From positions 186,001-250,000 of the forward strand of contig JAUNSG010000003.1 of the NCBI GenBank assembly GCA_030539335.1: a stretch of DNA of 64,000 nucleotides, read 5' to 3'. A model generated the notes under the pieces. It worked only from the letters and a program-made list of their open reading frames with translations. It was not told the origin of the DNA and did no database searches. This document shows, piece after piece, positions 43,954 to 52,088 of this stretch; positions within the stretch are counted from its first letter, which is position 1, and each line of letters starts with the position of its first letter. The translations under genes were made by a program, and so were the position numbers. Origin of the DNA: Eubacteriales bacterium. Lineage in GTDB: Bacteria; Bacillota; Clostridia; Oscillospirales; Butyricicoccaceae.

Positions 43954-44850
43954 ATGATACAGCAAAGAAAATCGACGTGTATGGTGCTGGGGGCAGGCTT
44001 TTTGTGGGGACTGATTGCGCTGTTTGTCCATCAATTGTCGGACAGTGGCATGGGATCGCTGCCGATTGTTTGTTATCGCAATGTGCTGGCGGCAGCCTTG
44101 CTGGGAGGCTTTCTGGCGGTGCGCAGCCCGAAACTGCTCCGCATCCGCCTGTGCGACATCTGGATTTTCCTCGGCACCGGGATCGTCAGCATCGCCCTGT
44201 TTAATTACTGCTATTTTGTGACGCTGCAGCACGCGAGCGTTGCGGTCGCCGCGCTGCTGCTGTACACTTCCCCGGTATTTGTCATGCTGCTGGCGCGGGT
44301 GCTGTTCGCAGAGCGGATCACACGGCGCAAGCTGTTCGCCCTCGTGCTGACGGTATTTGGCTGTGCCTGTGTCACCGGGGTGTTTTCCGAGACACAGACC
44401 ATTCCCCTGCCGTTTGTACTCACCGGACTGGGTTCCGGCCTGTTCTACGGCCTGTACAGCATTTTTGGAAAAAAGGCGCTGGAGCGCTATGAAACCGAAA
44501 CCGTGACCTTTTATACCTTCGCGGTGGCGGCGGCTGCCACGCTGCCGTTTTCGGTGCAGAACTGTGCAGCGGTCCTTCAGGCGCATCCCTCGGTTCTGCT
44601 GGCCGGCATCGGCCTGGCATTGTTCTGCACGGTGCTTCCGTTTGAGCTGTACACCAACGGCCTGAGCGGCATCCCGGCGAGCCGGGCGGCCATTTTTGCG
44701 ACGATGGAACCGTTGGTCGGGACGGTAGCCGGCATCCTCGCCTTTGGCGATCCGTTCTCCCTTTGGACGGCGCTGGGCGTTGTGTTTGTTTTGACGGCCA
44801 TTGTGCTGATGAATCTGCCGGAGCACAGCCTTCCGAAGCGGCATGGATAA
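43954..44850 (+). CDS. EamA/DMT family transporter
   Basis: The 298-residue protein has ten hydrophobic helices arranged as two EamA repeats (about residues 5-140 and 150-290). The first starts VLGAGFLWGLIALFVHQL and the second LPFVLTGLGSGLFYGLYSIFGKKAL, the drug/metabolite transporter pattern. The substrate is unknown; relatives export amino acids or metabolites. ACAGGAGATG lies before the ATG. The gene is monocistronic, facing the lipid kinase gene across a shared terminator. Confidence 0.9.
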   Translation: MIQQRKSTCMVLGAGFLWGLIALFVHQLSDSGMGSLPIVCYRNVLAAALLGGFLAVRSPKLLRIRLCDIWIFLGTGIVSIALFNYCYFVTLQHASVAVAALLLYTSPVFVMLLARVLFAERITRRKLFALVLTVFGCACVTGVFSETQTIPLPFVLTGLGSGLFYGLYSIFGKKALERYETETVTFYTFAVAAAATLPFSVQNCAAVLQAHPSVLLAGIGLALFCTVLPFELYTNGLSGIPASRAAIFATMEPLVGTVAGILAFGDPFSLWTALGVVFVLTAIVLMNLPEHSLPKRHG

Positions 44851-44855
44851 AAGGA

Positions 44856-44890
44856 AACAGCCCGTCGGGAACTCCCGGCGGGCTGTGTTT
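44856..44890. terminator. Bidirectional terminator between converging genes
   Basis: AAACAGCCCG-CGGG and CCCG-CGGGCTGTGTTT form a stem with one T/G mismatch and an AACT loop. A tracts on one side and T tracts on the other let it stop both the EamA transporter transcript and the opposite lipid kinase transcript. Confidence 0.8.
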
Positions 44891-44902
44891 GTGTCGTTGG
44901 GG

Positions 44903-45808
44903 TTAATTGGGAATGCAGAACTGCACCGCACCGGGCGCAACGTGCAGACGGAGCGAGTTTGTGCGGATGATTTCTCCGTCGAAGCTGACGCGCACCGGCT
45001 GGGTGGTACGGATGTGAACCCGGCGGCATGTCTTGGTCTGGATATATTTTTTCGCCAGCGGGCTGGACAGATGGGTTCCGGCATAATAGCGCGGAAGCAG
45101 GGAGAGAATTTCACGGCGCGGCAGGGTGCGCACAGCGGTGAAATCCAGCTTTCCGTCGGTGACATCGGCGTGGGGAAGCGCATGAAAACCACTGCCGCAG
45201 TAACCGCCGTTTCCAATGGCGCACAGCAGGTATTTCCCGACCTGCATTTCGCCGTCGTCGGTGGAAATCGCCATGGTCTGGCCGAGCGGACGATGCAGCT
45301 CATCGGCGATTGAGAGCAAATAGGCGAACATGCCCGAGACAAACGGCAGGTTTTTCTTGGCGCCGGCGCCGTCGGCGATGTTACAGTCCAGTCCGATGTT
45401 GACGCCGTTGATGGCGACCTCTCCTGTATGGGAGACAATGGCATCCACCGGAACCGCGTGGCCGCGAAGCTGGGACACCAGATCGAGGAAACGCTGACGG
45501 CCGCCGAGGTTTCGCACAAAGTCGTTTCCAGTTCCGCAGGGGATGGAAGCGACTTCAATGTTTTTCTGATGGATGGCGCCGCGGACCGCTTCGTTCAGCG
45601 TACCATCTCCGCCGCAGGCGTAGAAGCGATAGCGCTTCCGGGTTGTTGCACAGCGGGCGACCAGGCTTGCCCCGTCGCCGGGCGAGCGGGTTTCGTACAG
45701 CGTATAGGGAATCCCGGTCTGCGCGGAGGCAGCACGGATTTGCGGAACCAGACGCGGGATTGTGCGTCCGTTTCCGGCGGCCGGGTTTAACAGAAAGATA
45801 TGCTCCAT
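44903..45808 (-). CDS. Diacylglycerol kinase family lipid kinase
   Basis: The 301-residue protein begins MEHIFLLNPAAGNGRTIPRL and has the catalytic FYACGGDGTLNEAVRG motif near residue 80 and GTGNDFVRNLGG near 95, as in YegS/DgkB/BmrU. It phosphorylates diacylglycerol or a related lipid using ATP. The C-terminal part forms the beta-sandwich domain of this fold. The start has GAGGTG about 10 bases upstream on the - strand, and a clear promoter is present. The gene is convergent with the EamA transporter and divergent from rpiA. Confidence 0.92.
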   Translation of the reverse strand: MEHIFLLNPAAGNGRTIPRLVPQIRAASAQTGIPYTLYETRSPGDGASLVARCATTRKRYRFYACGGDGTLNEAVRGAIHQKNIEVASIPCGTGNDFVRNLGGRQRFLDLVSQLRGHAVPVDAIVSHTGEVAINGVNIGLDCNIADGAGAKKNLPFVSGMFAYLLSIADELHRPLGQTMAISTDDGEMQVGKYLLCAIGNGGYCGSGFHALPHADVTDGKLDFTAVRTLPRREILSLLPRYYAGTHLSSPLAKKYIQTKTCRRVHIRTTQPVRVSFDGEIIRTNSLRLHVAPGAVQFCIPN

Positions 45809-45837
45809 AGGTGGGTCACCTCGCAGTGCTTTCTCTC

Positions 45838-45865
45838 AGTATAACACAGCTCAGGGAGAAAACAA
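45838..45865 (-). promoter_or_regulatory. Promoter of the lipid kinase gene
   Basis: On the - strand TTGTTT (45865-45860) and TATACT (45843-45838) are 16 bases apart, with an extended -10 TGT. Confidence 0.75.
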
Positions 45866-45898
45866 CAGGGGAAAGATGAGAAACACACAGGAAAAAAC

Positions 45899-45927
45899 TT
45901 GCATGGCACGGTTTGGTGTATTACAAT
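45899..45927 (+). promoter_or_regulatory. Promoter of rpiA with -10 palindrome
   Basis: TTGCAT (45899-45904) and TACAAT (45922-45927) are 17 bases apart. The -10 lies in the palindrome TGTATT-AC-AATACA (45917-45930), which could bind a repressor. Confidence 0.7.
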
Positions 45928-45986
45928 ACAAGTATCGAGTGTTGTACACGATTGAGAATAGAAAACATATGATGAGGTGACGTAAC

Positions 45987-46676
45987 ATGAATGAAAAGCA
46001 GATGGCAGGATATGAAGCGGCAAAGTATGTCAAGGACGGTATGCTGGTAGGCATCGGCACCGGTTCGACCGCGTATTATCTGATTGAGAAGCTCGGTCAG
46101 CGCGTGAAAGAGGAAGGGCTGAAGATCCAGTGTGTATCCACTTCGGACGCTTCTACGGAGCAGGCAAAGAGCCTGGGCATCCCGCTCCTGGACACCAACG
46201 ACGCACCGGTGCTGGATATCTGCATCGACGGTGTGGACGAAGTTGACCCGCAGTTCAACGGCATCAAGGGCGGCGGCGGCGCGCTCTTCCGCGAGAAGAT
46301 CGTTGCATCCAGCGCAAAGTTCAACATCTGGGTTTGCCACAGTGCAAAGCTGGTGGACGAGATCGGCGATTTTGGCCTTCCGGTCGAGGTTCTGCCGTTT
46401 GGCTACAAGCACGTGGTCAAGAAGATGGAGGAAGCCGGCTTTGAGCCGAAGCTCCGCATGAACAAGGACGGCTCGATCTACGAGACCAACAACCACAACT
46501 ACATCCTGGATACCGATTATACCAAGTCCAAGTTCGGCAAGGACTACGCGGCGATGGAAGCGTTCCTCAAGGGCACGCTGGGCGTATTGGAGACCGGCTT
46601 CTTCCTCAACCGCACGGATATCATCATCTCCGCTGGTGAGGACGGCATTCAGACCATCGAGAACCCGAATAAGTAA
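45987..46676 (+). CDS. rpiA: Ribose-5-phosphate isomerase A
   Basis: The 229-residue protein has the RpiA landmarks: GMLVGIGTGSTAYYLIEKLG near residue 18, DICIDGVDEVDPQFNGIKGGGGALFREKIVA near 75-105 (with the catalytic glutamate) and DGSIYETNNHNYILD near 162. It interconverts ribulose-5-phosphate and ribose-5-phosphate. The start is preceded by GATGAGGTGACG. It is transcribed alone, between a divergent lipid kinase gene and its own strong terminator. Confidence 0.97.
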   Translation: MNEKQMAGYEAAKYVKDGMLVGIGTGSTAYYLIEKLGQRVKEEGLKIQCVSTSDASTEQAKSLGIPLLDTNDAPVLDICIDGVDEVDPQFNGIKGGGGALFREKIVASSAKFNIWVCHSAKLVDEIGDFGLPVEVLPFGYKHVVKKMEEAGFEPKLRMNKDGSIYETNNHNYILDTDYTKSKFGKDYAAMEAFLKGTLGVLETGFFLNRTDIIISAGEDGIQTIENPNK

Positions 46677-46694
46677 ATTTCCATGTCTTCTTGT

Positions 46695-46727
46695 GTCCGG
46701 CAGTGGTTTCACTGCCGGACGCTTTTT
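46695..46727 (+). terminator. Terminator after rpiA
   Basis: GTCCGGCAGTG pairs with CACTGCCGGAC around GTTT, followed by GCTTTTTGG. An 11-base-pair perfect stem. Confidence 0.93.
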
Positions 46728-46747
46728 GGTTTTTTTGAGGAAAATAC

Positions 46748-46776
46748 TTGACTGTAAACGGGCTTGATAGTGTAAT
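46748..46776 (+). promoter_or_regulatory. Promoter of the MerR-type gene
   Basis: TTGACT (46748-46753) and TGTAAT (46771-46776) are 17 bases apart. MerR family proteins usually act at 19-base spacers, so this need not be an autoregulated MerR promoter. Confidence 0.65.
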
Positions 46777-46804
46777 CTGAGCGGGAAAAGGAGGGAAGGC
46801 GCCG

Positions 46805-47560
46805 ATGAAAATTAAGGAGATCGAGGAACGGACCGGCCTTACCCGTGCCAACATCCGGTTTTATGAAAGCAAGGGCCTGCTCTGTCCGACGCGGGAGGGA
46901 AACAACTATCGGGACTATTCCGAGGAGGATGTGGAGCTCCTGCGAAAGATTGTATTGTTCCGCCGGCTGGGGATATCGATCGAAGATATCCGGAAATTAT
47001 TTGACGGAACCCTTTCCCTGCAGGAGGCAGTAGCGAGAGCGAAATTCGAGCTGCAATCCCAAATACAGCAGATGCAGGGGTCGTTGGAGCTGTGCACCGT
47101 TATGCAGGAAAGAGCCGAGCGCATGGAAACACTCTCCGTCGACCGGTATGATGAATTGATCTGCCAGCGCGAACAGGAGGGGAAGAGCTTCCGCGACGTT
47201 ATGGGGGATATTCTGGAGGATTACCAGAAGAACTATCTGGAAGAGGGAAGAGGACTCTTCCCTATCTTTCTGTGGTATACCATCCCGATTCGTGGGACAT
47301 TTACCAAGGTGGCGTTGCTCTTGCTGTATTGGCTGCTCAATACCCTTTCGAAGGGGATCTGGGGTGGATTGGAGAGCATGCTGGCGCTGCTGGGAGCATT
47401 TGTCGCATTTTCCGCGCTGTATATGTTGTGCCGGCTGCTGGGGATGCTCTTCCCGCGGAAAAACAGACCGGCAAAAGCCTCTGTCCTGCTGGCGGTCGGT
47501 ATGGTGCTGTTTCTTCTGTTTGTGGCGGCCGCTGTGGGCTTCCTGCGGATTGTTTCGTGA
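46805..47560 (+). CDS. MerR-type regulator with C-terminal membrane domain
   Basis: The 251-residue protein starts with a MerR DNA-binding domain, IKEIEERTGLTRANIRFYESKGLL (residues 3-26), and FRRLGISIEDIRKL near 58, followed by a coiled linker. From about residue 150 it has three or four hydrophobic stretches (TKVALLLLYWLLNTLSKGIW, LLGAFVAFSALYMLCRLLGM, VLLAVGMVLFLLFVAAAVGFL). This predicts a membrane-tethered regulator. GGAGGGAAGG precedes the ATG. The signal and targets are unknown; a role in sensing envelope or membrane state is inference only. Confidence 0.82.
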   Translation: MKIKEIEERTGLTRANIRFYESKGLLCPTREGNNYRDYSEEDVELLRKIVLFRRLGISIEDIRKLFDGTLSLQEAVARAKFELQSQIQQMQGSLELCTVMQERAERMETLSVDRYDELICQREQEGKSFRDVMGDILEDYQKNYLEEGRGLFPIFLWYTIPIRGTFTKVALLLLYWLLNTLSKGIWGGLESMLALLGAFVAFSALYMLCRLLGMLFPRKNRPAKASVLLAVGMVLFLLFVAAAVGFLRIVS

Positions 47561-47574
47561 CGAGGCGGTTTCCC

Positions 47575-47603
47575 TTGTTCCGTTCGGGAATTTCTGTTAT
47601 ACT
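47575..47603 (+). promoter_or_regulatory. Promoter of pyrE
   Basis: TTGTTC (47575-47580) and TATACT (47598-47603) are 17 bases apart, with an extended -10 TGT. The 32-base leader leaves no room for a PyrR-type attenuator. Confidence 0.75.
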
Positions 47604-47635
47604 AAACATACTCTAACACAGGAAGGAAGATTTCC

Positions 47636-48298
47636 ATGCTGACACAGGCAAAGAAGGAATTTATTGAGTTTATGATGAGCGCAGATGTGCTGCGCTTCGG
47701 CGATTTTGTCACAAAGAGCGGCCGCAATACACCGTATTTCGTCAACACCGGAAACTACAAGACCGGTCTGCAAAGCTCCAAGCTGGGGGAATTCTATGCG
47801 GCGATGGTCAAGGAAACCATCGGGGACCAGTTCGATGCGATGTTCGGCCCGGCGTATAAGGGCATCCCGCTGGCGACGTCGGTTGCCGGGGCGATGGCGC
47901 GCAATTACGGCATTGACAAGCCGTTCTTTTTCAACCGCAAGGAGGCAAAGGATCACGGCGAGGGCGGTTCGATCGTCGGCTACAAGCCGGTGGACGGAGA
48001 CCGCATTATCATCATTGAGGATGTCATCACGGCGGGAACCGCAATCCGGGAGACCCTGCCGGTGCTGTACGGCTGTGCGGATGTCAAGGTGACCGACATG
48101 TTTATCTCGGTCAACCGCTGTGAGATCGGCCAGAATCCGGGTAAGACCGCCGTCATGGAAGTCGGTGAGGAATTCGGCATCCAGGTACATTCGCTCATCG
48201 ATGTCCGCGATATTCACGAATATCTGAAGGAGCAGGGCACGTATGACGAGCTGCTGCCGCTGATGGAGTCGTACATGGAGAAGTACTGCGTATTTTAA
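47636..48298 (+). CDS. pyrE: Orotate phosphoribosyltransferase
   Basis: The 220-residue protein has the orotate phosphoribosyltransferase substrate loop and the PRPP-binding motif RIIIIEDVITAGTAIRETLPVL near residue 122, plus SGRNTPYFVNTGNYK near 30 and GPAYKGIPLATSVAGAMA near 76. It makes orotidine monophosphate in pyrimidine synthesis. AGGAAGGAAG lies before the ATG. The other pyr genes are not adjacent; the next gene, a 2-hydroxyacid dehydrogenase, follows after 17 bases and may share the transcript. Confidence 0.95.
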   Translation: MLTQAKKEFIEFMMSADVLRFGDFVTKSGRNTPYFVNTGNYKTGLQSSKLGEFYAAMVKETIGDQFDAMFGPAYKGIPLATSVAGAMARNYGIDKPFFFNRKEAKDHGEGGSIVGYKPVDGDRIIIIEDVITAGTAIRETLPVLYGCADVKVTDMFISVNRCEIGQNPGKTAVMEVGEEFGIQVHSLIDVRDIHEYLKEQGTYDELLPLMESYMEKYCVF

Positions 48299-48315
48299 TC
48301 GAGGGAGGACATGCG

Positions 48316-49287
48316 ATGAAACTCGTTGTCTTAGATGGCTATACGCTGAATCCCGGCGATCTGTCGTGGGAGCCGATGCAGCAGCTCGGGGAGCTGACGG
48401 TCTATGACCGGACGGCGCCGGAGGATACCGTCCGCCGCATTGGGGATGCCGAGGCTGTGCTGACCAACAAGGTCATTCTGTCCGCCGAGGTGCTGGCGCA
48501 GTGCCCGTCGGTTCGGTATGTCGGTGTGCTGGCGACCGGATATAACGTCGTGGATTTGGATTACTGCACGGCACATGGGATTGTGGTCACAAACATTCCG
48601 GCGTATTCCACCGATGCCGTGGCGCAGATGGTCATGGCGCTGCTGCTGGAGCTGTGCCTGCACGTCGGAGAGCACAGCGAGGCCGTCCATGCGGGGGAAT
48701 GGTGTGACAGCATCGACTTTTGTTTCTGGAAGCGTCCGCTGATCAACCTGACCGGAAAGACCTTGTGCGTCGTCGGCTGCGGGCGGATTGGACGGGCGGT
48801 ACTCCGTGTGGCGCAGGCATTTGGCATGAAAACCGTGGTGGTTCCACGCGATCCGGCGGCAACCGCACCGGCAGAAGGCGCACCGTTTGTCGCGCTGGAG
48901 GAAGGTTTCCGTCAGGCCGATGTCGTCGCCCTGTGCGCGCCATTGACCGAGCAGACGCGCGGGCTGATTTGTGCCCGGACCCTGTCTTGGCTCAAGCCGT
49001 CGGCTTTTGTCATCAATACCGCACGCGGGCCGCTCGCCGTCGAGCAGGACATCGCAAAGGCACTGCGGCAGGGAACGCTGGCGGGATATGCCGCGGACGT
49101 CGTGTCCGTCGAACCGATGCAGCGGGACAACCCGCTGTTGGGGGCGCCGAACTGTATTTTGACACCGCACATCGCTTGGGCGACCGATCAGACGAGACAG
49201 CGTCTGATGGATATTGCGGTGGAGAACGTCCGCGCCTATCGTGACGGAGCTCCGGTTCATGTGGTGAACCGCGGAAAACATGCTTGA
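48316..49287 (+). CDS. D-2-hydroxyacid dehydrogenase (NAD)
   Basis: The 323-residue protein has the family motifs: YVGVLATGYNVVDLDY near residue 69, the NAD-binding loop LCVVGCGRIGRAVLRVAQAFG near 155 and FVINTARGPLAVEQDIAKAL near 235 with the substrate arginine; the catalytic histidine is in ILTPHIAW near 280. Its best match in type is hydroxypyruvate or glycerate dehydrogenase; the true substrate may differ. GGGAGGACATG is upstream. It follows pyrE closely and ends in a terminator. Confidence 0.9.
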   Translation: MKLVVLDGYTLNPGDLSWEPMQQLGELTVYDRTAPEDTVRRIGDAEAVLTNKVILSAEVLAQCPSVRYVGVLATGYNVVDLDYCTAHGIVVTNIPAYSTDAVAQMVMALLLELCLHVGEHSEAVHAGEWCDSIDFCFWKRPLINLTGKTLCVVGCGRIGRAVLRVAQAFGMKTVVVPRDPAATAPAEGAPFVALEEGFRQADVVALCAPLTEQTRGLICARTLSWLKPSAFVINTARGPLAVEQDIAKALRQGTLAGYAADVVSVEPMQRDNPLLGAPNCILTPHIAWATDQTRQRLMDIAVENVRAYRDGAPVHVVNRGKHA

Positions 49288-49289
49288 TT

Positions 49290-49335
49290 AAAAAGCCGCT
49301 TTTGTGCTTATTTTGCACGAAAGCGGCCTTTTTTG
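49290..49335 (+). terminator. Terminator after 2-hydroxyacid dehydrogenase gene
   Basis: AAAAAGCCGCTTT pairs with AAAGCGGC-TTTTTT around a loop of about 17 bases. A closely related stem recurs at 49811-49848. Confidence 0.85.
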
Positions 49336-49441
49336 GGTTGTTACCATTTGGTTTCCTTGGTTTTTCACGGTGTTTCTTGTTTTTTGCTCCCGCGGCCGGT
49401 ATCATGAGAGTCAATCCCGGGAACAAATTTAGAATTACGAG

Positions 49442-49657
49442 GTGAGACGAATATGGTTGAATTTGGTGAAAAGCTCCGGCAGGCGGTTTCCCGATGGGAG
49501 TGCGGTGCTGGGCTATGGTTTGATTCTCCAAACCGGCCTTTTAGTCGGAACGGTGATCCAGACCATTTCCCTGATCGCCACGCTGGGCTATGAGGCGCTG
49601 CTGTGCTGGCAGGCGCATGATTTGCAGGAAAAACGCCGCCGCGCCATCGGCAGATAA
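49442..49657 (+). CDS. Possible small membrane protein, frame uncertain
   Basis: A 71-codon frame starting at a GTG runs to TAA. Its middle, GLILQTGLLVGTVIQTISLIATLGYEALL, is hydrophobic and looks like a membrane helix, followed by a basic tail QEKRRRAIGR. Yet the only good ribosome site, GAGGTG, points to the ATG at 49453 in another frame, which encodes MVEFGEKLRQAVSRW and then stops within 46 codons. A single frameshift would join the two into one protein. It is either a frameshifted remnant or a small gene with a weak start. Confidence 0.35.
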   Translation: MRRIWLNLVKSSGRRFPDGSAVLGYGLILQTGLLVGTVIQTISLIATLGYEALLCWQAHDLQEKRRRAIGR

Positions 49658-49810
49658 GCGCTGCGCGGGGGGAGAAAGGCGGACTCTGTCCGGCTGGAAA
49701 ACCGGCGTGTGCGGCGGATGGAGAAAAGCAAAAAAACACTATTTTATGATACCCAAAATGTCGGAGAAATTCGACGGAAAAAGTGTGATTACTCCTTTTG
49801 GGGAAGGCGG

Positions 49811-49848
49811 AAGCCGCTTTTGTACCTCATGCAAAAGCGGCTTTTTTT
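49811..49848 (+). terminator. Orphan terminator before the ATP synthase operon
   Basis: AAGCCGCTTTTG pairs with CAAAAGCGGCTT around a loop of ten bases, followed by TTTTTG. It resembles the terminator at 49290-49335 (shared AAGCCGCTTTTGT). No gene ends right before it, which suggests a small transcript or a decayed gene. Confidence 0.85.
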
Positions 49849-50138
49849 GTGCGGATGGACGATTTGGAAACGAAACAAAAATGCGGGGGAATCAAGCGAA
49901 TCCTGCACCAAAAAGAAAGATTTTTTGTTATTTTTTTCATAAAAAAAGCCCGATTGGAGCAGAATTGTTTTGGATGGAGAATGACAATGCAGGGAGCGAA
50001 AACGGAACTTGCAAAAAGTGAATAGATTTTGGTTGAATTGTATGTGAAACATGGGGAGTTCTTTTGAATGATTTGTGAGAAATATAAAAAAGATACCAAG
50101 ATTTATACAGGATTTTAACGAAAACACAAAGTTGAGAG

Positions 50139-50167
50139 TTGAAGTTTTGGAGTTCTCTTGATATAAT
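50139..50167 (+). promoter_or_regulatory. Promoter of the ATP synthase operon
   Basis: TTGAAG (50139-50144) and TATAAT (50162-50167) are 17 bases apart, with an extended -10 (TGA before TATAAT). It starts the operon about 50 bases before the first gene. Confidence 0.85.
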
Positions 50168-50224
50168 AAAACAAGCCTGAAAAAGAGTGAGAGCGTGTTG
50201 CATGATCTTGAAGGAGAATGGGTT

Positions 50225-50521
50225 ATGGATAATCGGCAAATCCTAAGAGAATGTGCAGAGAATTTAGCACTTTTGGCGCAGCTCGGAATCTCGATTGCGG
50301 TGCCGCCCCTGCTCTGTCTGTACGCAGCGGATTGGCTCCGGGATCGCTTTTCGCTCGGCGGCTGGATTCTGGCCGTCGGACTGGTCATCGGCATCGGCGG
50401 AGGCGTGATGAGCGCCTGGAAGTTCTGGCGGATGATCCGGAAACGGTTCCAAAACGAGGATGCGGGCAGCTCTGGCTCAGGGAAATCGGAGAATATAGGT
50501 GGTGAGGAACATCAAGATTGA
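50225..50521 (+). CDS. AtpZ/AtpI family protein
   Basis: The 98-residue protein has two transmembrane helices (LALLAQLGISIAVPPLLCLYAADWL, then LGGWILAVGLVIGIGGGVMSAW) and the charged junction after the second helix (KFWRMIRKRF), which is the pattern of the small AtpZ/F0F1-ATPase-associated family. It probably aids assembly or Mg2+/ion supply of the ATP synthase. AAGGAG lies eight bases before the ATG at 50225. The gene overlaps the next by 23 bases. Confidence 0.78.
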   Translation: MDNRQILRECAENLALLAQLGISIAVPPLLCLYAADWLRDRFSLGGWILAVGLVIGIGGGVMSAWKFWRMIRKRFQNEDAGSSGSGKSENIGGEEHQD

Positions 50522-50906
50522 ACAGGCTGTCAAAACGGAAACAAAGCACATCGCAACGGGAGTGGGAGGCATGACGGTCGTCCTGCTGCTCGTCTTCCTT
50601 GTGTTGGGACGTTTTGACTATACCGTGCTGCTTGGCGCACTGCTTGGCGCTGGCTTTGCCGTCCTGAATTTCTTCCTGATGGCGATGGCGGTTCAGCGAT
50701 CCGTCACACAGGGAGATCCGGCAAAGGCAAAGAAAATCACGCAAAGCTCGTATACCAAGCGTCTGCTTCTCTTGGCTGCGGTCCTGGTTGTTGGCATTAA
50801 AGTCCCGTATTTCAACTGGATTACGACAATCGTCCCGCTGTTTTTCCCAAGAATCACCATATTCATCATGACCCTGCCTATTTTTCAAAGAAAGGGGGAA
50901 GAATGA
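50499..50906 (+). CDS. atpI: ATP synthase subunit I-like membrane protein
   Basis: The 135-residue protein has four hydrophobic segments (GMTVVLLLVFLVLGRF, YTVLLGALLGAGFAVLNFFLMAMAV, LLLLAAVLVVGIKVPYF, TTIVPLFFPRITIFIMTLPIF), fitting the AtpI family, which precedes atpB in F-type operons and helps build the c-ring. It starts at GTG 50499 with GGAG seven bases before. The gene symbol rests on position and membrane layout, as AtpI proteins diverge widely in sequence. Confidence 0.7.
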   Translation: MVRNIKIEQAVKTETKHIATGVGGMTVVLLLVFLVLGRFDYTVLLGALLGAGFAVLNFFLMAMAVQRSVTQGDPAKAKKITQSSYTKRLLLLAAVLVVGIKVPYFNWITTIVPLFFPRITIFIMTLPIFQRKGEE

Positions 50907-50909
50907 TCT

Positions 50910-51653
50910 ATGGATCTGAATGTCACCGGTGCGAAAATATACTGTTACCTGTTTGGCAACCAGAATCTGCCGATTACGGAAACGCTGGTCAACACCTGGA
51001 TTGCAATGGCAATCATTGTCGGTGTGTGCATTTATCTGACGCACCATCTGTCTGTCCGGCCGACCTCAAAGCGGCAGCTTGTTGCTGAGTATCTGGTTGG
51101 TATGGTTACCGGTCTGGTTCACAACAATATGGGCAAGAAATGGAGTGGGTTTATTCCGTTTATTGCGGCAATCTTTTCGATGTCCGCCGTGGACAACCTC
51201 ATGGGTCTGACCGGCGCATTTTCGCCGACCTGTGATCTGAGTACGCTGCTGGCGTGGGCGATTGTCGTCTTTGTCCTGATCACGTATTGGAAGATTAAGA
51301 CCAACGGCTTTGGCGGATATCTGAAGGGCTATTTTGACCCGATTCCGGTCATGGCGCCGCTGAATGTAATCAGTGAAGTGGCAACACCGGTTTCTATGGC
51401 ATTCCGTCATTTCGGCAACATTGCATCCGGTACGGTAATCACGCTTCTGCTGTATTCCGCACTGGAAGCGGTCAATAAGCTGTTGTTTGGACTGATTCCG
51501 GGCGCCGTCGGACAGGTCCTCGGAACGATTCCGTTCCTGGCAACTGGTATCCCTGCTGTTTTGCAGATTTACTTCGGCGTATTCTCTGGCCTGGTTCAGC
51601 CGTTCATTTTCTGTATGCTGACCATGCTGTTTGTCGCGCAGGCCGGAGAGTAA
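50910..51653 (+). CDS. atpB: ATP synthase F0 subunit a
   Basis: The 247-residue membrane protein has five or six helices and the family core, EVATPVSMAFRHFGNIASGTVITLLLY near residue 155, with the essential arginine in AFRHFGN. It forms the ion path with the c-ring. GGGGGAAG is upstream. It follows atpI by three bases and leads to atpE after a 123-base gap with no gene. Confidence 0.96.
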   Translation: MDLNVTGAKIYCYLFGNQNLPITETLVNTWIAMAIIVGVCIYLTHHLSVRPTSKRQLVAEYLVGMVTGLVHNNMGKKWSGFIPFIAAIFSMSAVDNLMGLTGAFSPTCDLSTLLAWAIVVFVLITYWKIKTNGFGGYLKGYFDPIPVMAPLNVISEVATPVSMAFRHFGNIASGTVITLLLYSALEAVNKLLFGLIPGAVGQVLGTIPFLATGIPAVLQIYFGVFSGLVQPFIFCMLTMLFVAQAGE

Positions 51654-51755
51654 TTGTGTTCCGGGAGCAATGCGAAAGAGAGAGCGCAATCCAATCTTGG
51701 AACCATTCCCCCAAAACCATTCACGTTATTTCGTAAAAAAATTATCATTCGTTAA

Positions 51756-52040
<285 letters not shown>

Positions 52041-52088
52041 TGGTAGCGTTTCGCAGACGCGAAAACCCGATTTGTTAGAAAGGAGAAA

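Larger units (their letters stand above)
49658..50224. other. 567-base AT-rich region ahead of ATP synthase genes
   Basis: No credible gene is seen, although several short open frames exist. It contains a strong terminator (49811-49848), an AT-rich stretch from about 49900 to 50160, two near-identical 13-base repeats (GGAGTTCTTTTGA at 50055-50067, GGAGTTCTCTTGA at 50149-50161) and the ATP synthase promoter. The composition differs sharply from the coding regions on either side. Confidence 0.6.

Noticed and set aside
49692..49942. Short open frames in the AT-rich region before the ATP synthase genes
   Set aside because: They cross a perfect terminator stem and have no ribosome sites or conserved motif.
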